A stretch of DNA of 13,351 nucleotides from Peptococcaceae bacterium (lineage in GTDB: Bacteria > Bacillota > Desulfotomaculia > Desulfotomaculales > Desulfocucumaceae): NCBI GenBank assembly GCA_013336365.1, contig JAAXTT010000029.1, forward strand, positions 1-13,351, written 5' to 3'. The position numbers and the translations under genes were made by a program. Within the stretch, counting starts at the first letter, position 1; the number at the start of each line of letters is the position of its first letter. Under the pieces are notes generated by a model. The model was not told where the DNA came from, searched no databases, and worked only from the letters and a program-made list of their open reading frames with translations. Below, in pieces: positions 1-6,065 of the stretch.

Positions 1-12
1 CTCTTCCGATCT
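1..12. other. Illumina adapter remnant at the contig end
   Basis: The first 12 bases are CTCTTCCGATCT. This is the 3' end of the standard Illumina sequencing adapter, and its reverse complement AGATCGGAAGAG is the familiar read-through adapter start. In the frame of the flgN gene it would add Arg-Ser-Glu-Glu after codon 81, which is not genomic information. The contig therefore really ends at base 13, inside flgN. Confidence 0.92.
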
Positions 13-255
13 AAGCACTGTGCTTTTCGGCAAACCCAGACATAAAGCCAAATCAGCAGCTGTCCTGCCTCGCTGTTCCTCCTGCTCTCGGAAAACCTTG
101 AATAACGCCTCTTCCTTGCCGATAACCTCTTTTAAAGAATCCAGGTTTAATTGGCACAAAGCCCGGTTGTGCTCCCGGGCTAATTCCTTTAAAATATTTA
201 TTGTTTCAGACTGGGCATTTAATATTAACTGCAAATCCTCAAAAACAGCCTCCAC
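13..255 (-). CDS. flgN: FlgN-like flagellar chaperone, N-terminal part
   Basis: This is probably the export chaperone for the hook-filament junction proteins FlgK and FlgL, acting in the cytoplasm. Eighty-one codons are visible before the contig end; full FlgN proteins are about 140-160 residues, so roughly half is missing. The start is GTG at 255-253, six bases after a GGAGG at 266-262. The peptide is highly charged and almost wholly helical (an ILKELAREHNRAL stretch at about residues 21-33, then KEVIGKEEALFKVFREQEEQ at about 42-61), as expected for FlgN helices. It begins 20 bases after the flgM stop, and flgM-flgN adjacency is the usual flagellar arrangement. Sequence similarity within FlgN is weak, so the call rests partly on position. 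Confidence 0.8.
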
Positions 256-275
256 AGCAAACCTCCGATTTAGAA

Positions 276-572
276 CTATCGATCCAGTAGCCTTTCCTGA
301 ATAATGCCGTCAGCTATTTTCCGGGCATCTATTCTATATTCCCCGTTTTCTATAGCCTTCTTAATTTGAGAGATTTTTTCATCTCTTATCTCATTAATAT
401 TGTCCATGGATAATTTAATTTCCTTCATTTCCTGGGCTCTTACTGAAAGCTCCAAGGTGTCCTTGCCCTTGTCAATTGCTGCAGAGCCTTTGCCTTTGCT
501 TTCGGTGCTCTTTTTCTGATCATTATATGCTCTGATTAAATCCGGCACATTACCATATCCATTGATTTTCAT
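276..572 (-). CDS. flgM: Anti-sigma-28 factor FlgM
   Basis: FlgM binds and inhibits the flagellar sigma factor sigma-28 (FliA/SigD) until hook-basal bodies are complete, when it is exported. The 98-residue product has the normal FlgM length. The N-terminal half is polar and probably disordered. The C-terminal half carries the sigma-binding helices, with NEIRDEKISQIKKAIENGEY at about residues 60-79 and a following DARKIADGII (82-91). The ATG at 572-570 is chosen because AGGAGG sits 8 bases upstream; a further upstream GTG at 581 overlaps that ribosome binding site and is unlikely. The gene has its own sigma-28 promoter (see 608-634), giving the classic feedback arrangement, and is followed closely by flgN. 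Confidence 0.95.
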   Translation of the reverse strand: MKINGYGNVPDLIRAYNDQKKSTESKGKGSAAIDKGKDTLELSVRAQEMKEIKLSMDNINEIRDEKISQIKKAIENGEYRIDARKIADGIIQERLLDR

Positions 573-580
573 GGCAAGCA

Positions 581-586
581 CCTCCT
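581..586 (-). promoter_or_regulatory. Ribosome binding site of flgM
   Basis: A perfect AGGAGG lies 8 bases before ATG 572-570. It overlaps the alternative GTG at 581-579 and so rules that start out. Confidence 0.85.
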
Positions 587-607
587 TTTAAACTAGTCCT
601 TTGTTGT

Positions 608-634
608 CTATCGGTCTATATTGTAAAATCTTTA
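608..634 (-). promoter_or_regulatory. Sigma-28 (FliA/SigD) promoter of flgM-flgN
   Basis: Read on the minus strand, TAAA (634-631) is followed by exactly 15 bases and then ACCGATAG (615-608). The Bacillus SigD consensus is TAAA, 14-16 bases, GCCGATAT, so this matches 4/4 in the -35 part and 6/8 in the -10 part with ideal spacing. It lies in the only sizeable gap of the motility cluster, just after the cheB stop codon, and would start RNA near base 600, about 14 bases before the flgM ribosome binding site. Confidence 0.82.
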
Positions 635-668
635 TAGTCAAATGAAAAATATCTTTCCGACCATTATT

Positions 669-1739
669 TTAGACTGATCTTACAATCTCGCCGGCTATTT
701 CATTTAGCGGCAGGATTTTTTTTACTGCACCCAGCTCAATGGCTGCCTTAGGCATACCAAAGACCACACAGGTGCTTTCTGCTTCTGCCACAGTGTAACC
801 GCCTTTTTCCTTTATAGCCATCATTCCCTTGGCTCCATCCCGTCCCATTCCGGTCAGAAGAACCCCCATAACCTGCCCTCTCATAAGCTCGGCGGCTGAA
901 TTCATGACTAAATCTACCGAAGGTCTAAAGCTACCGGGCTTTGGAGGCTCCTTGCCCGAATCTAGATTCACTGAATATGAGCCGGAGCTGCCCCTAAAGG
1001 TTAAATCATAACTGGCGGGTGCTACCAATACCAAGCCCGGCCTGATAATATCTCCCTGCTCTGCGTGCTTAACTGCAAGCTTGGATCTTCTGTTCAGATG
1101 CTCAGCCATAGCATTGGAAAAACCTACTGGTATATGCTGTACTATTACAACCCCAACCGGCAGATCGGCAGGCAATAAAGGAATTATCTGCTGCAAGGCT
1201 GCCGGTCCTCCTGTGGAGGAGCCAATTACCAGTAAATCAATTTTGCCTAGCTTAGCTACAGATCGAGTAGAGCTTGAAAATTCATTTGCTCCGGACTGCA
1301 ATCCCGGCTTAGTTATTCCTGGCTTATCAAGCTGCTGCTTCTTTATCGAGGCCTGGGCGGCAGCCCTTATTTTTACCACCAGGTCCTCAACCATGGCTTG
1401 CATTTCCCCGATTTTGGCCGGTTTGGCAACAAAATCAACTGCCCCTAATGCCAATGCCTGCATAGTATGCCTGGCTCCTTGTGTAGTCAAGGCACTTAGC
1501 ATTACCACCGGTACCGGATTTTCACTCATTACCCTCTTTAGTGTACCTAAGCCATCCAATACAGGCATCTCTACATCCAAGGTCACCACATCTGGGCGTA
1601 GGGCTTTAATTTTCCTGATTGCCTCTTCCCCATCAGAAGCAGTGTCTATAACCTTGAAATCAGGCTCCTGCTCAAGGGAATGCATAATTTTCAATCTCAT
1701 CAAGGATGAGTCATCGACTACCAGGATTTTAATTGGCAT
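669..1739 (-). CDS. cheB: Chemotaxis protein-glutamate methylesterase CheB
   Basis: CheB removes methyl groups from, and deamidates, glutamyl sites of chemoreceptors, and is activated when CheA phosphorylates its receiver domain. The 356-residue protein has an N-terminal receiver (about 3-120) with acidic pair D9-D10, phospho-acceptor D55 in TLDVEMP, and K107 in AKP. A linker follows (about 125-165), then the esterase domain with catalytic S175 in GSSTGG, H202 in VQHIP and D301 in GMGRDG, so all catalytic residues are intact. I chose ATG 1739, with TGAGGA just upstream, over ATG 1754, which has no good site and would add MRICL. The start overlaps the 3' end of cheA by 11 bases, pointing to translational coupling. 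No cheR is present in the window. Confidence 0.96.
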   Translation of the reverse strand: MPIKILVVDDSSLMRLKIMHSLEQEPDFKVIDTASDGEEAIRKIKALRPDVVTLDVEMPVLDGLGTLKRVMSENPVPVVMLSALTTQGARHTMQALALGAVDFVAKPAKIGEMQAMVEDLVVKIRAAAQASIKKQQLDKPGITKPGLQSGANEFSSSTRSVAKLGKIDLLVIGSSTGGPAALQQIIPLLPADLPVGVVIVQHIPVGFSNAMAEHLNRRSKLAVKHAEQGDIIRPGLVLVAPASYDLTFRGSSGSYSVNLDSGKEPPKPGSFRPSVDLVMNSAAELMRGQVMGVLLTGMGRDGAKGMMAIKEKGGYTVAEAESTCVVFGMPKAAIELGAVKKILPLNEIAGEIVRSV

Positions 1740-3786
1740 AAGGCAAATCCTCATTACTGTCTTTAATTATGCCCTTGGCATCAATAATCAGTGCAACTCT
1801 CCCATCACCCAGAATGGTTGCCCCTGAAATACCGGCAATCTGCCCTAAATAGCTTCCCAAGGACTTGATAACAATTTCCTGTTCTCCCACCAGCTTATCA
1901 ACAATAATTCCCACTCGTCTGTTGCCAAAACCCAGAACCACCACATAAATACTTTCCTCGGTCCGGATACTCTCATCCATAAAAAACTCTGACATTCTCA
2001 CTATAGGCAGAACTCCACCCCTGACAACTATTACCTCACTACGACCTACAAGCTTGATATCTGATTCATGGATAGAAAGGGTTTCCATTACATTGGGCAG
2101 AGGGAAGGCATATACACTCTCCCCCATCCCTACCATAAGCGCTCTGACAATAACCAAGGTCAAAGGAAGTCTAATGTAAAATACCGTACCCTTCCCAACC
2201 TCGGTATTAAATTCCACTGTGCCGCTGATCTGCTCAATCTGATTTCTGACTATATCCATGCCGACACCTCTGCCTGACACATCACTAACCTTTTCCACAG
2301 TGGAAAATCCGGCTTTAAAAATAAGATCAAGAATCTCCGGTTTGCTCATCCTGCTCAAGGCCTCCGGCTTCAGCAGACCTTTTTCCAAAGCTTTATTTTT
2401 CAGGCTTTCCACATCAATACCCTTGCCGTCGTCAGATAAGGTAATTACAATATGACTTTCCACATAAGAGGCTTTCAGAGTAACCTGGCCAATTCTTGGT
2501 TTCCCCAAACGCTCCCTTTCATCAGGATCCTCAATGCCATGATCAATAGAGTTTCTAATAAGATGGATCAAGGGATCTCCAATAACCTCGATTACATTTC
2601 TGTCCAGCTCGGTTTCCTGGCCTTCAATAACAAAATCTATTTCCTTACCCAGCTTCTGGGCAATATCCCTTACCATTCTCGGCATGCGATTAAAGACAGT
2701 AGCCACCGGAAGCATTCTTGCCTTCATTATTTCCTCTTGGAGATCACCGGTAATCTGCCCCAAATGATTTGATATTTCGATTATATTTTCCACAAGATCC
2801 TCAGATCCGAATTTGTTTTCAAAAATATCTACAAAACGCACCAGTCTGGTACGGTCGATAACCAGCTCACTAACCAGATTCATCAGAGTATCCAGCTTCT
2901 GAACATCCACTCTTACTGTTTTAATAGTGGTTTTCTCCATCCCTGCTGCCACCTGTGCGACAGGAGAATCAGTCCCTGGGGCTTTGCCTTCCTCTCGACC
3001 TGGAGCAACTTCATCCTGCTCTGAAGAAATAACAATTTCATTGGAATCCAGGTTGACAATATCCACCGAGTCTATCTCCGATATGGACATTACAACATTT
3101 TTTATATTTTCAACATCTTCTTGGGAAATATAGACCAGGGAAAAAGAGTCCCCATAGTTACCCGCTTCAATATCCTCCACTGAGGGATTGCTTTTCAAAA
3201 TTTCCCCCACATGCTGAAGACCCTCATAAACCAAAAAGGCTCTTATGTTTTTCATTTGACATTCTTTACTTACATTTACTGTGATAATAAAGGCTTGAAA
3301 ACCTCTGAATTCAGCTTCACGAATTAAATCCAAAACAATGCTATCCATAAGGTTTACCTCTGAATAGGCATTTACCCCTTGGTTGTCACCGGCTGACGAA
3401 GACGCATCCTTTTTATCCTGAAATGCCTTTAGCTTTGCCATTATGGCATCTACAGAGACATCCTTAGCATCGCCGGTTATCTCATCCTTTAAAAGCTTTA
3501 AAAAATCCAATGACTCAAATAGTATATCAATGAGAGCAGTGGTTATTTCCATGGTTCCTTGACGAAGCCGGTCGAAAAGATTTTCTATTTCATGGGTCAG
3601 ACCCATCATCTTCTCATAGCCCATTACTCCTGAGGAACCCTTGATAGTGTGAGCTGCCCTAAATATTTCCTGAATAACCTCAGGACTTCCCCCTGATCTT
3701 TCCATCAACAGCACATTATCATTAATTGCTTGAATCTTCTCCTCAAGTTCCTCCATAAAAACCATCATTTCTACATCACTGTACAA
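1729..3786 (-). CDS. cheA: Chemotaxis histidine kinase CheA
   Basis: CheA is the cytoplasmic kinase of chemoreceptor arrays. It autophosphorylates on the Hpt domain and passes phosphate to CheY and CheB. With the TTG start there are 685 residues: P1/Hpt with H46 in FRAAHTIKGSSG; a P2-like CheY/CheB docking domain at about 150-250; P3 dimerisation at about 285-365; the P4 ATPase with N box HLIRNSIDHGIE (about 408-419), G1 DDGKGID (about 452-458) and G2 GRGVGMD (about 505-511); and P5 CheW-like at about 545-680. A potential GTG start at 3798 has no upstream ribosome binding site, whereas TTG 3786-3784 lies 8 bases after AGGGTGG. The alternative adds only four residues. The stop overlaps cheB. 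Confidence 0.97.
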   Translation of the reverse strand: MYSDVEMMVFMEELEEKIQAINDNVLLMERSGGSPEVIQEIFRAAHTIKGSSGVMGYEKMMGLTHEIENLFDRLRQGTMEITTALIDILFESLDFLKLLKDEITGDAKDVSVDAIMAKLKAFQDKKDASSSAGDNQGVNAYSEVNLMDSIVLDLIREAEFRGFQAFIITVNVSKECQMKNIRAFLVYEGLQHVGEILKSNPSVEDIEAGNYGDSFSLVYISQEDVENIKNVVMSISEIDSVDIVNLDSNEIVISSEQDEVAPGREEGKAPGTDSPVAQVAAGMEKTTIKTVRVDVQKLDTLMNLVSELVIDRTRLVRFVDIFENKFGSEDLVENIIEISNHLGQITGDLQEEIMKARMLPVATVFNRMPRMVRDIAQKLGKEIDFVIEGQETELDRNVIEVIGDPLIHLIRNSIDHGIEDPDERERLGKPRIGQVTLKASYVESHIVITLSDDGKGIDVESLKNKALEKGLLKPEALSRMSKPEILDLIFKAGFSTVEKVSDVSGRGVGMDIVRNQIEQISGTVEFNTEVGKGTVFYIRLPLTLVIVRALMVGMGESVYAFPLPNVMETLSIHESDIKLVGRSEVIVVRGGVLPIVRMSEFFMDESIRTEESIYVVVLGFGNRRVGIIVDKLVGEQEIVIKSLGSYLGQIAGISGATILGDGRVALIIDAKGIIKDSNEDLPYAN

Positions 3787-3794
3787 TTTTGCCA

Positions 3795-3801
3795 CCACCC
3801 T
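3795..3801 (-). promoter_or_regulatory. Ribosome binding site deciding the cheA TTG start
   Basis: AGGGTGG on the minus strand is 8 bases before TTG 3786-3784. The alternative GTG codons at 3798 and 3795 overlap or abut this element, so they are less likely starts. Confidence 0.55.
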
Positions 3802-3815
3802 ATATTATTTTAGCG

Positions 3816-4295
3816 TTATCCTATTTCAATGTTTTTTATTAGGTGTCTTTCATCTTCCTTAAAGAGGGTTTCTATTTCCAAAATTGTTATTAATTTTTCC
3901 TTAACCAGAGCAATAGCCTTTACCGCCTTGTTGCCTGTTTCAGCAATTATTGCGGGAGGCGGTTCAATATCCGAGCCGGAAATACCTAAAACCTCAGAAA
4001 CAGAGTCTACTATCATTCCAAATCTTTGTCCCAAAGACTCCACAATAATAATTCTACTGGCATTTGTTTTTTCAGACAATGGCATATTAAATATTCTGCA
4101 TATATCTATTACCACCACAATCTTTCCTCGCAAATTAATAATGCCTTCAATAAAATCAGGTGTTTCAGGCATCTTAGTAACCGCCTCAAGGCGAACAATC
4201 TCAACCACTGAATCTATGGTAATACCATAATATTTATCACAAAGCATAAATACAACAAATTGCTCACCATCTTTGATGTTGGCGGAATTGCTCAT
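3816..4295 (-). CDS. cheW: Chemotaxis coupling protein CheW
   Basis: CheW is the adaptor that links chemoreceptors to the P5 domain of CheA. The 159-residue product is a single CheW domain (about 11-150) with the hallmark NLRGKIVVVIDI at about residues 54-65 and the receptor/CheA contact patch around it. ATG 4295 is preferred because GGAG lies about 9 bases upstream. ATG 4310, which would add MESDS, has no recognisable site. It starts 20 bases after the motA stop and ends about 29 bases before the cheA start, so it sits inside one transcription unit with both. Confidence 0.95.
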   Translation of the reverse strand: MSNSANIKDGEQFVVFMLCDKYYGITIDSVVEIVRLEAVTKMPETPDFIEGIINLRGKIVVVIDICRIFNMPLSEKTNASRIIIVESLGQRFGMIVDSVSEVLGISGSDIEPPPAIIAETGNKAVKAIALVKEKLITILEIETLFKEDERHLIKNIEIG

Positions 4296-4315
4296 ACTAT
4301 CACTCTCCATTTTAT

Positions 4316-5095
4316 TTAATAATCGTCAAAATTACTTTTGTCTTCTCTGGTCTCAGGGCTGAGGAATGCAGAAAGCCTCTCTCTGATCAGCACCGGATTA
4401 TATCCTGCTTGGAGAGAAACTATACCTTCAATCATCAGCTGACGAAGAATCTCCTCTTTTTTGCTGATGTTTGATAATTTGGCAGATAAGGGCAACCAAA
4501 AAACATTCGCACTTCCTACTCCATATAAGGTTGCCATGAAGGCAACTGCTATAGCAGGAGCCAAGGATTCAGGATCAGACATGTTTCCCAGAACATGTAC
4601 CAGTCCCATGACTGTGCCAATTATTCCCATAGTGGGGGCATAGCCTCCGGCAGTTGCAAAAATTGAGCTGCCAATATAATGTCTTTCCTCCAAGGCGGCA
4701 AGCTCTACCTCCATTATATTTCTTACCAAATCAGGGTCTGTGCCGTCTATCACCAGCTGAACTCCTTTACGCAAAAAAGAATCCTCAATTTGATTAAGTT
4801 TTCTTTCCAGATAAAGCAATCCCTCTCTCCTGGCATCTTCCGCCAGCTCGACTATCATATCGATTACTTGGGCAGGTTGAAGAATCTTGGGCATCAATGC
4901 CACCTTGAAAAGCTTGGGAATATTTTTAAGCTCTTCCAGACTATAGCTTATAGCAGTAGCACCTATGGTTCCACCAAAAACAATAACTGCTGCAGATATT
5001 TCAAAAAGAGAACCTAAATGGCCCCCATCCATCATAAATCCACCAGCCAGTGAAAAGAGTGCTACTCCTAAACCAAATAACAATGTCAAATCCAT
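4316..5095 (-). CDS. motA: Flagellar stator protein MotA
   Basis: MotA is the membrane half of the stator that converts ion flow to torque. The 259-residue protein has the MotA/ExbB-type four-helix layout: membrane segments at about 3-21, 31-50, 148-170 and 180-203, with the large cytoplasmic loop between the second and third. Charged residues of the rotor-contact region are present (R89, R90 and E97 in ARREGLLYLER), as is the conserved proline P154 in YAPTMGIIGTVMGL near the ion path. The ATG at 5095 follows GAGGTG by about 7 bases. It lies 19 bases downstream of motB, so the pair is in motB-motA order, the reverse of the common arrangement. The driving ion cannot be decided from sequence. 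Confidence 0.95.
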   Translation of the reverse strand: MDLTLLFGLGVALFSLAGGFMMDGGHLGSLFEISAAVIVFGGTIGATAISYSLEELKNIPKLFKVALMPKILQPAQVIDMIVELAEDARREGLLYLERKLNQIEDSFLRKGVQLVIDGTDPDLVRNIMEVELAALEERHYIGSSIFATAGGYAPTMGIIGTVMGLVHVLGNMSDPESLAPAIAVAFMATLYGVGSANVFWLPLSAKLSNISKKEEILRQLMIEGIVSLQAGYNPVLIRERLSAFLSPETREDKSNFDDY

Positions 5096-5114
5096 CTATC
5101 AACACCTCTTTATA

Positions 5115-5870
5115 TCACTGCTGTCCGGTCATTCTCAAGGGACCGGCAGCCTCGGAGGAGGCATATTTGCTGGCGAGAATAACAATATCAACTCGCCTGT
5201 TTATCTGCCTGTTTTCCTCGCTATCATTCATCACAATAGGCCGATATTGTCCATAGCCCACAAAGGAAATTCTTTCCGGGGATGTTTTATAAATATTAAT
5301 CAGTTTTTGTGCAACCTCATTGGACCTTGCTGCTGAAAGCTCCCAGTTAGAGGGATACTTATCAGTATTAATCGGAGAACTGTCAGTATGACCTTCAACT
5401 TTGATATAGTTGGGAATATCCTTAATCAGGGGACCTACCTCATAAAGAATATCCATCGCTGAAGGGGTTAGCTCTGCTGAACCCATTTTAAAGAGCACTT
5501 CTCCCTGAAAAGAAAGTACCAGTCCTCTCTCTTCAGCAACTACCCTTGCCTTATTCGAAAGACCGGAGTCCTTGATATATTCATTCATTTTATCCGTTAT
5601 GCTTTCCATCTGCTTAATCTCTATGGCTTTCATTGTATCCTGAGAGACCTCTCCTGCCCCGGGAACAACTGACGGTCCGGGACTTTCAAGGACCGAGCCT
5701 CCTGCCCCCATTGCCTTGGAAAGAGATACTGACAGGTTTTGGAATTTATCGACATCAACCTTACTCAGGGAATACATGATAATAAAAAACGCCAGCAACA
5801 AAGTAACCAGATCCGCATATGTAATTAGCCAACGTTCATCATGTCTTTGTGCTCTCGGTCGTTTTTTCAA
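5115..5870 (-). CDS. motB: Flagellar stator protein MotB
   Basis: MotB anchors the stator to peptidoglycan and carries the ion-binding aspartate. The 251-residue product has a short basic N-terminus and a single membrane helix at about 14-36 containing D20 in TYADLVTLLLAFF, the essential ion-binding acid. A flexible linker with Gly/Pro/Ser follows (about 55-75), then an OmpA-like domain (about 115-235) with EGHTDSSP (159-166), NWELSAARS (175-183) and NRRVDI (224-229). The start is TTG 5870-5868, about 6 bases after AGAGGAG. It is the first gene of the minus-strand motility run and is divergent from the cyclic-di-GMP gene at 6066. Confidence 0.95.
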   Translation of the reverse strand: MKKRPRAQRHDERWLITYADLVTLLLAFFIIMYSLSKVDVDKFQNLSVSLSKAMGAGGSVLESPGPSVVPGAGEVSQDTMKAIEIKQMESITDKMNEYIKDSGLSNKARVVAEERGLVLSFQGEVLFKMGSAELTPSAMDILYEVGPLIKDIPNYIKVEGHTDSSPINTDKYPSNWELSAARSNEVAQKLINIYKTSPERISFVGYGQYRPIVMNDSEENRQINRRVDIVILASKYASSEAAGPLRMTGQQ

Positions 5871-5987
5871 TTTATGCTCCTCTTGCCTGTATAACCATAT
5901 ATATTACAACTCTACAGGTTGATATTCTATTCTTCCGGTAAACTTCCTTCCTTGGCTGGGGAAAATCTCATTTTTCTAAGGTCGCCA

Positions 5988-6016
5988 AAAATAGCTATTG
6001 CGGAACTCCGGCTCAA
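5988..6016 (-). promoter_or_regulatory. Candidate sigma-A promoter for motB operon
   Basis: On the minus strand TTGAGC (6016-6011), 17 bases, then TATTTT (5993-5988) match the housekeeping consensus 4/6 and 4/6 with ideal spacing. It would give a leader of about 110 bases before motB. I found no sigma-28 type TAAA/CCGAT pair in this gap. This is a weak match and only a candidate. Confidence 0.3.
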
Positions 6017-6026
6017 ATTATAAAAT
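5998..6026 (+). promoter_or_regulatory. Candidate sigma-A promoter for the GGDEF-EAL gene
   Basis: TTGCGG (5998-6003), 17 bases, then TAAAAT (6021-6026): the -10 matches 5/6, the -35 3/6, with ideal spacing. Transcription would start near 6033, about 33 bases before the ATG. It overlaps the proposed opposite-strand promoter of motB almost completely. Confidence 0.45.
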
Positions 6027-6065
6027 TATGAATTAGCAGAAATAATATTTTAAGGTAGGACTAAG

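Noticed and set aside
1081..1827. Long open frame opposite cheB (248 codons, plus strand)
   Set aside because: It is antisense to a complete, well-conserved CheB, has no ribosome binding site and its product resembles no known family. It is a frame shadow.
3829..4230. Open frame opposite cheW (133 codons)
   Set aside because: Antisense to a clear CheW domain, with no start signal and low-complexity composition.
5240..5247. GCCGATAT, an exact sigma-28 -10 element on the plus strand inside motB
   Set aside because: No TAAA occurs at the 14-16 base distance upstream and no gene follows on that strand; chance match in coding sequence. Similar GCCGATAT words near 6646 and 7018 also lack a -35.
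5886..5918. Inverted repeat CCTGTA / TACAGG in the motB leader
   Set aside because: Only six base pairs with a 21-base AT-rich loop; too weak to call an operator or hairpin.
6001..6010. Palindrome-like CGGAACTCCG between the divergent promoters
   Set aside because: Four-base arms only, and the bases outside do not extend the symmetry.
5871..6065. Possible cyclic-di-GMP (GEMM) riboswitch in the motB/GGDEF gap
   Set aside because: I searched both strands by eye for the conserved GEMM core and found no convincing match; neighbouring function alone is not evidence. A covariance-model search would decide.
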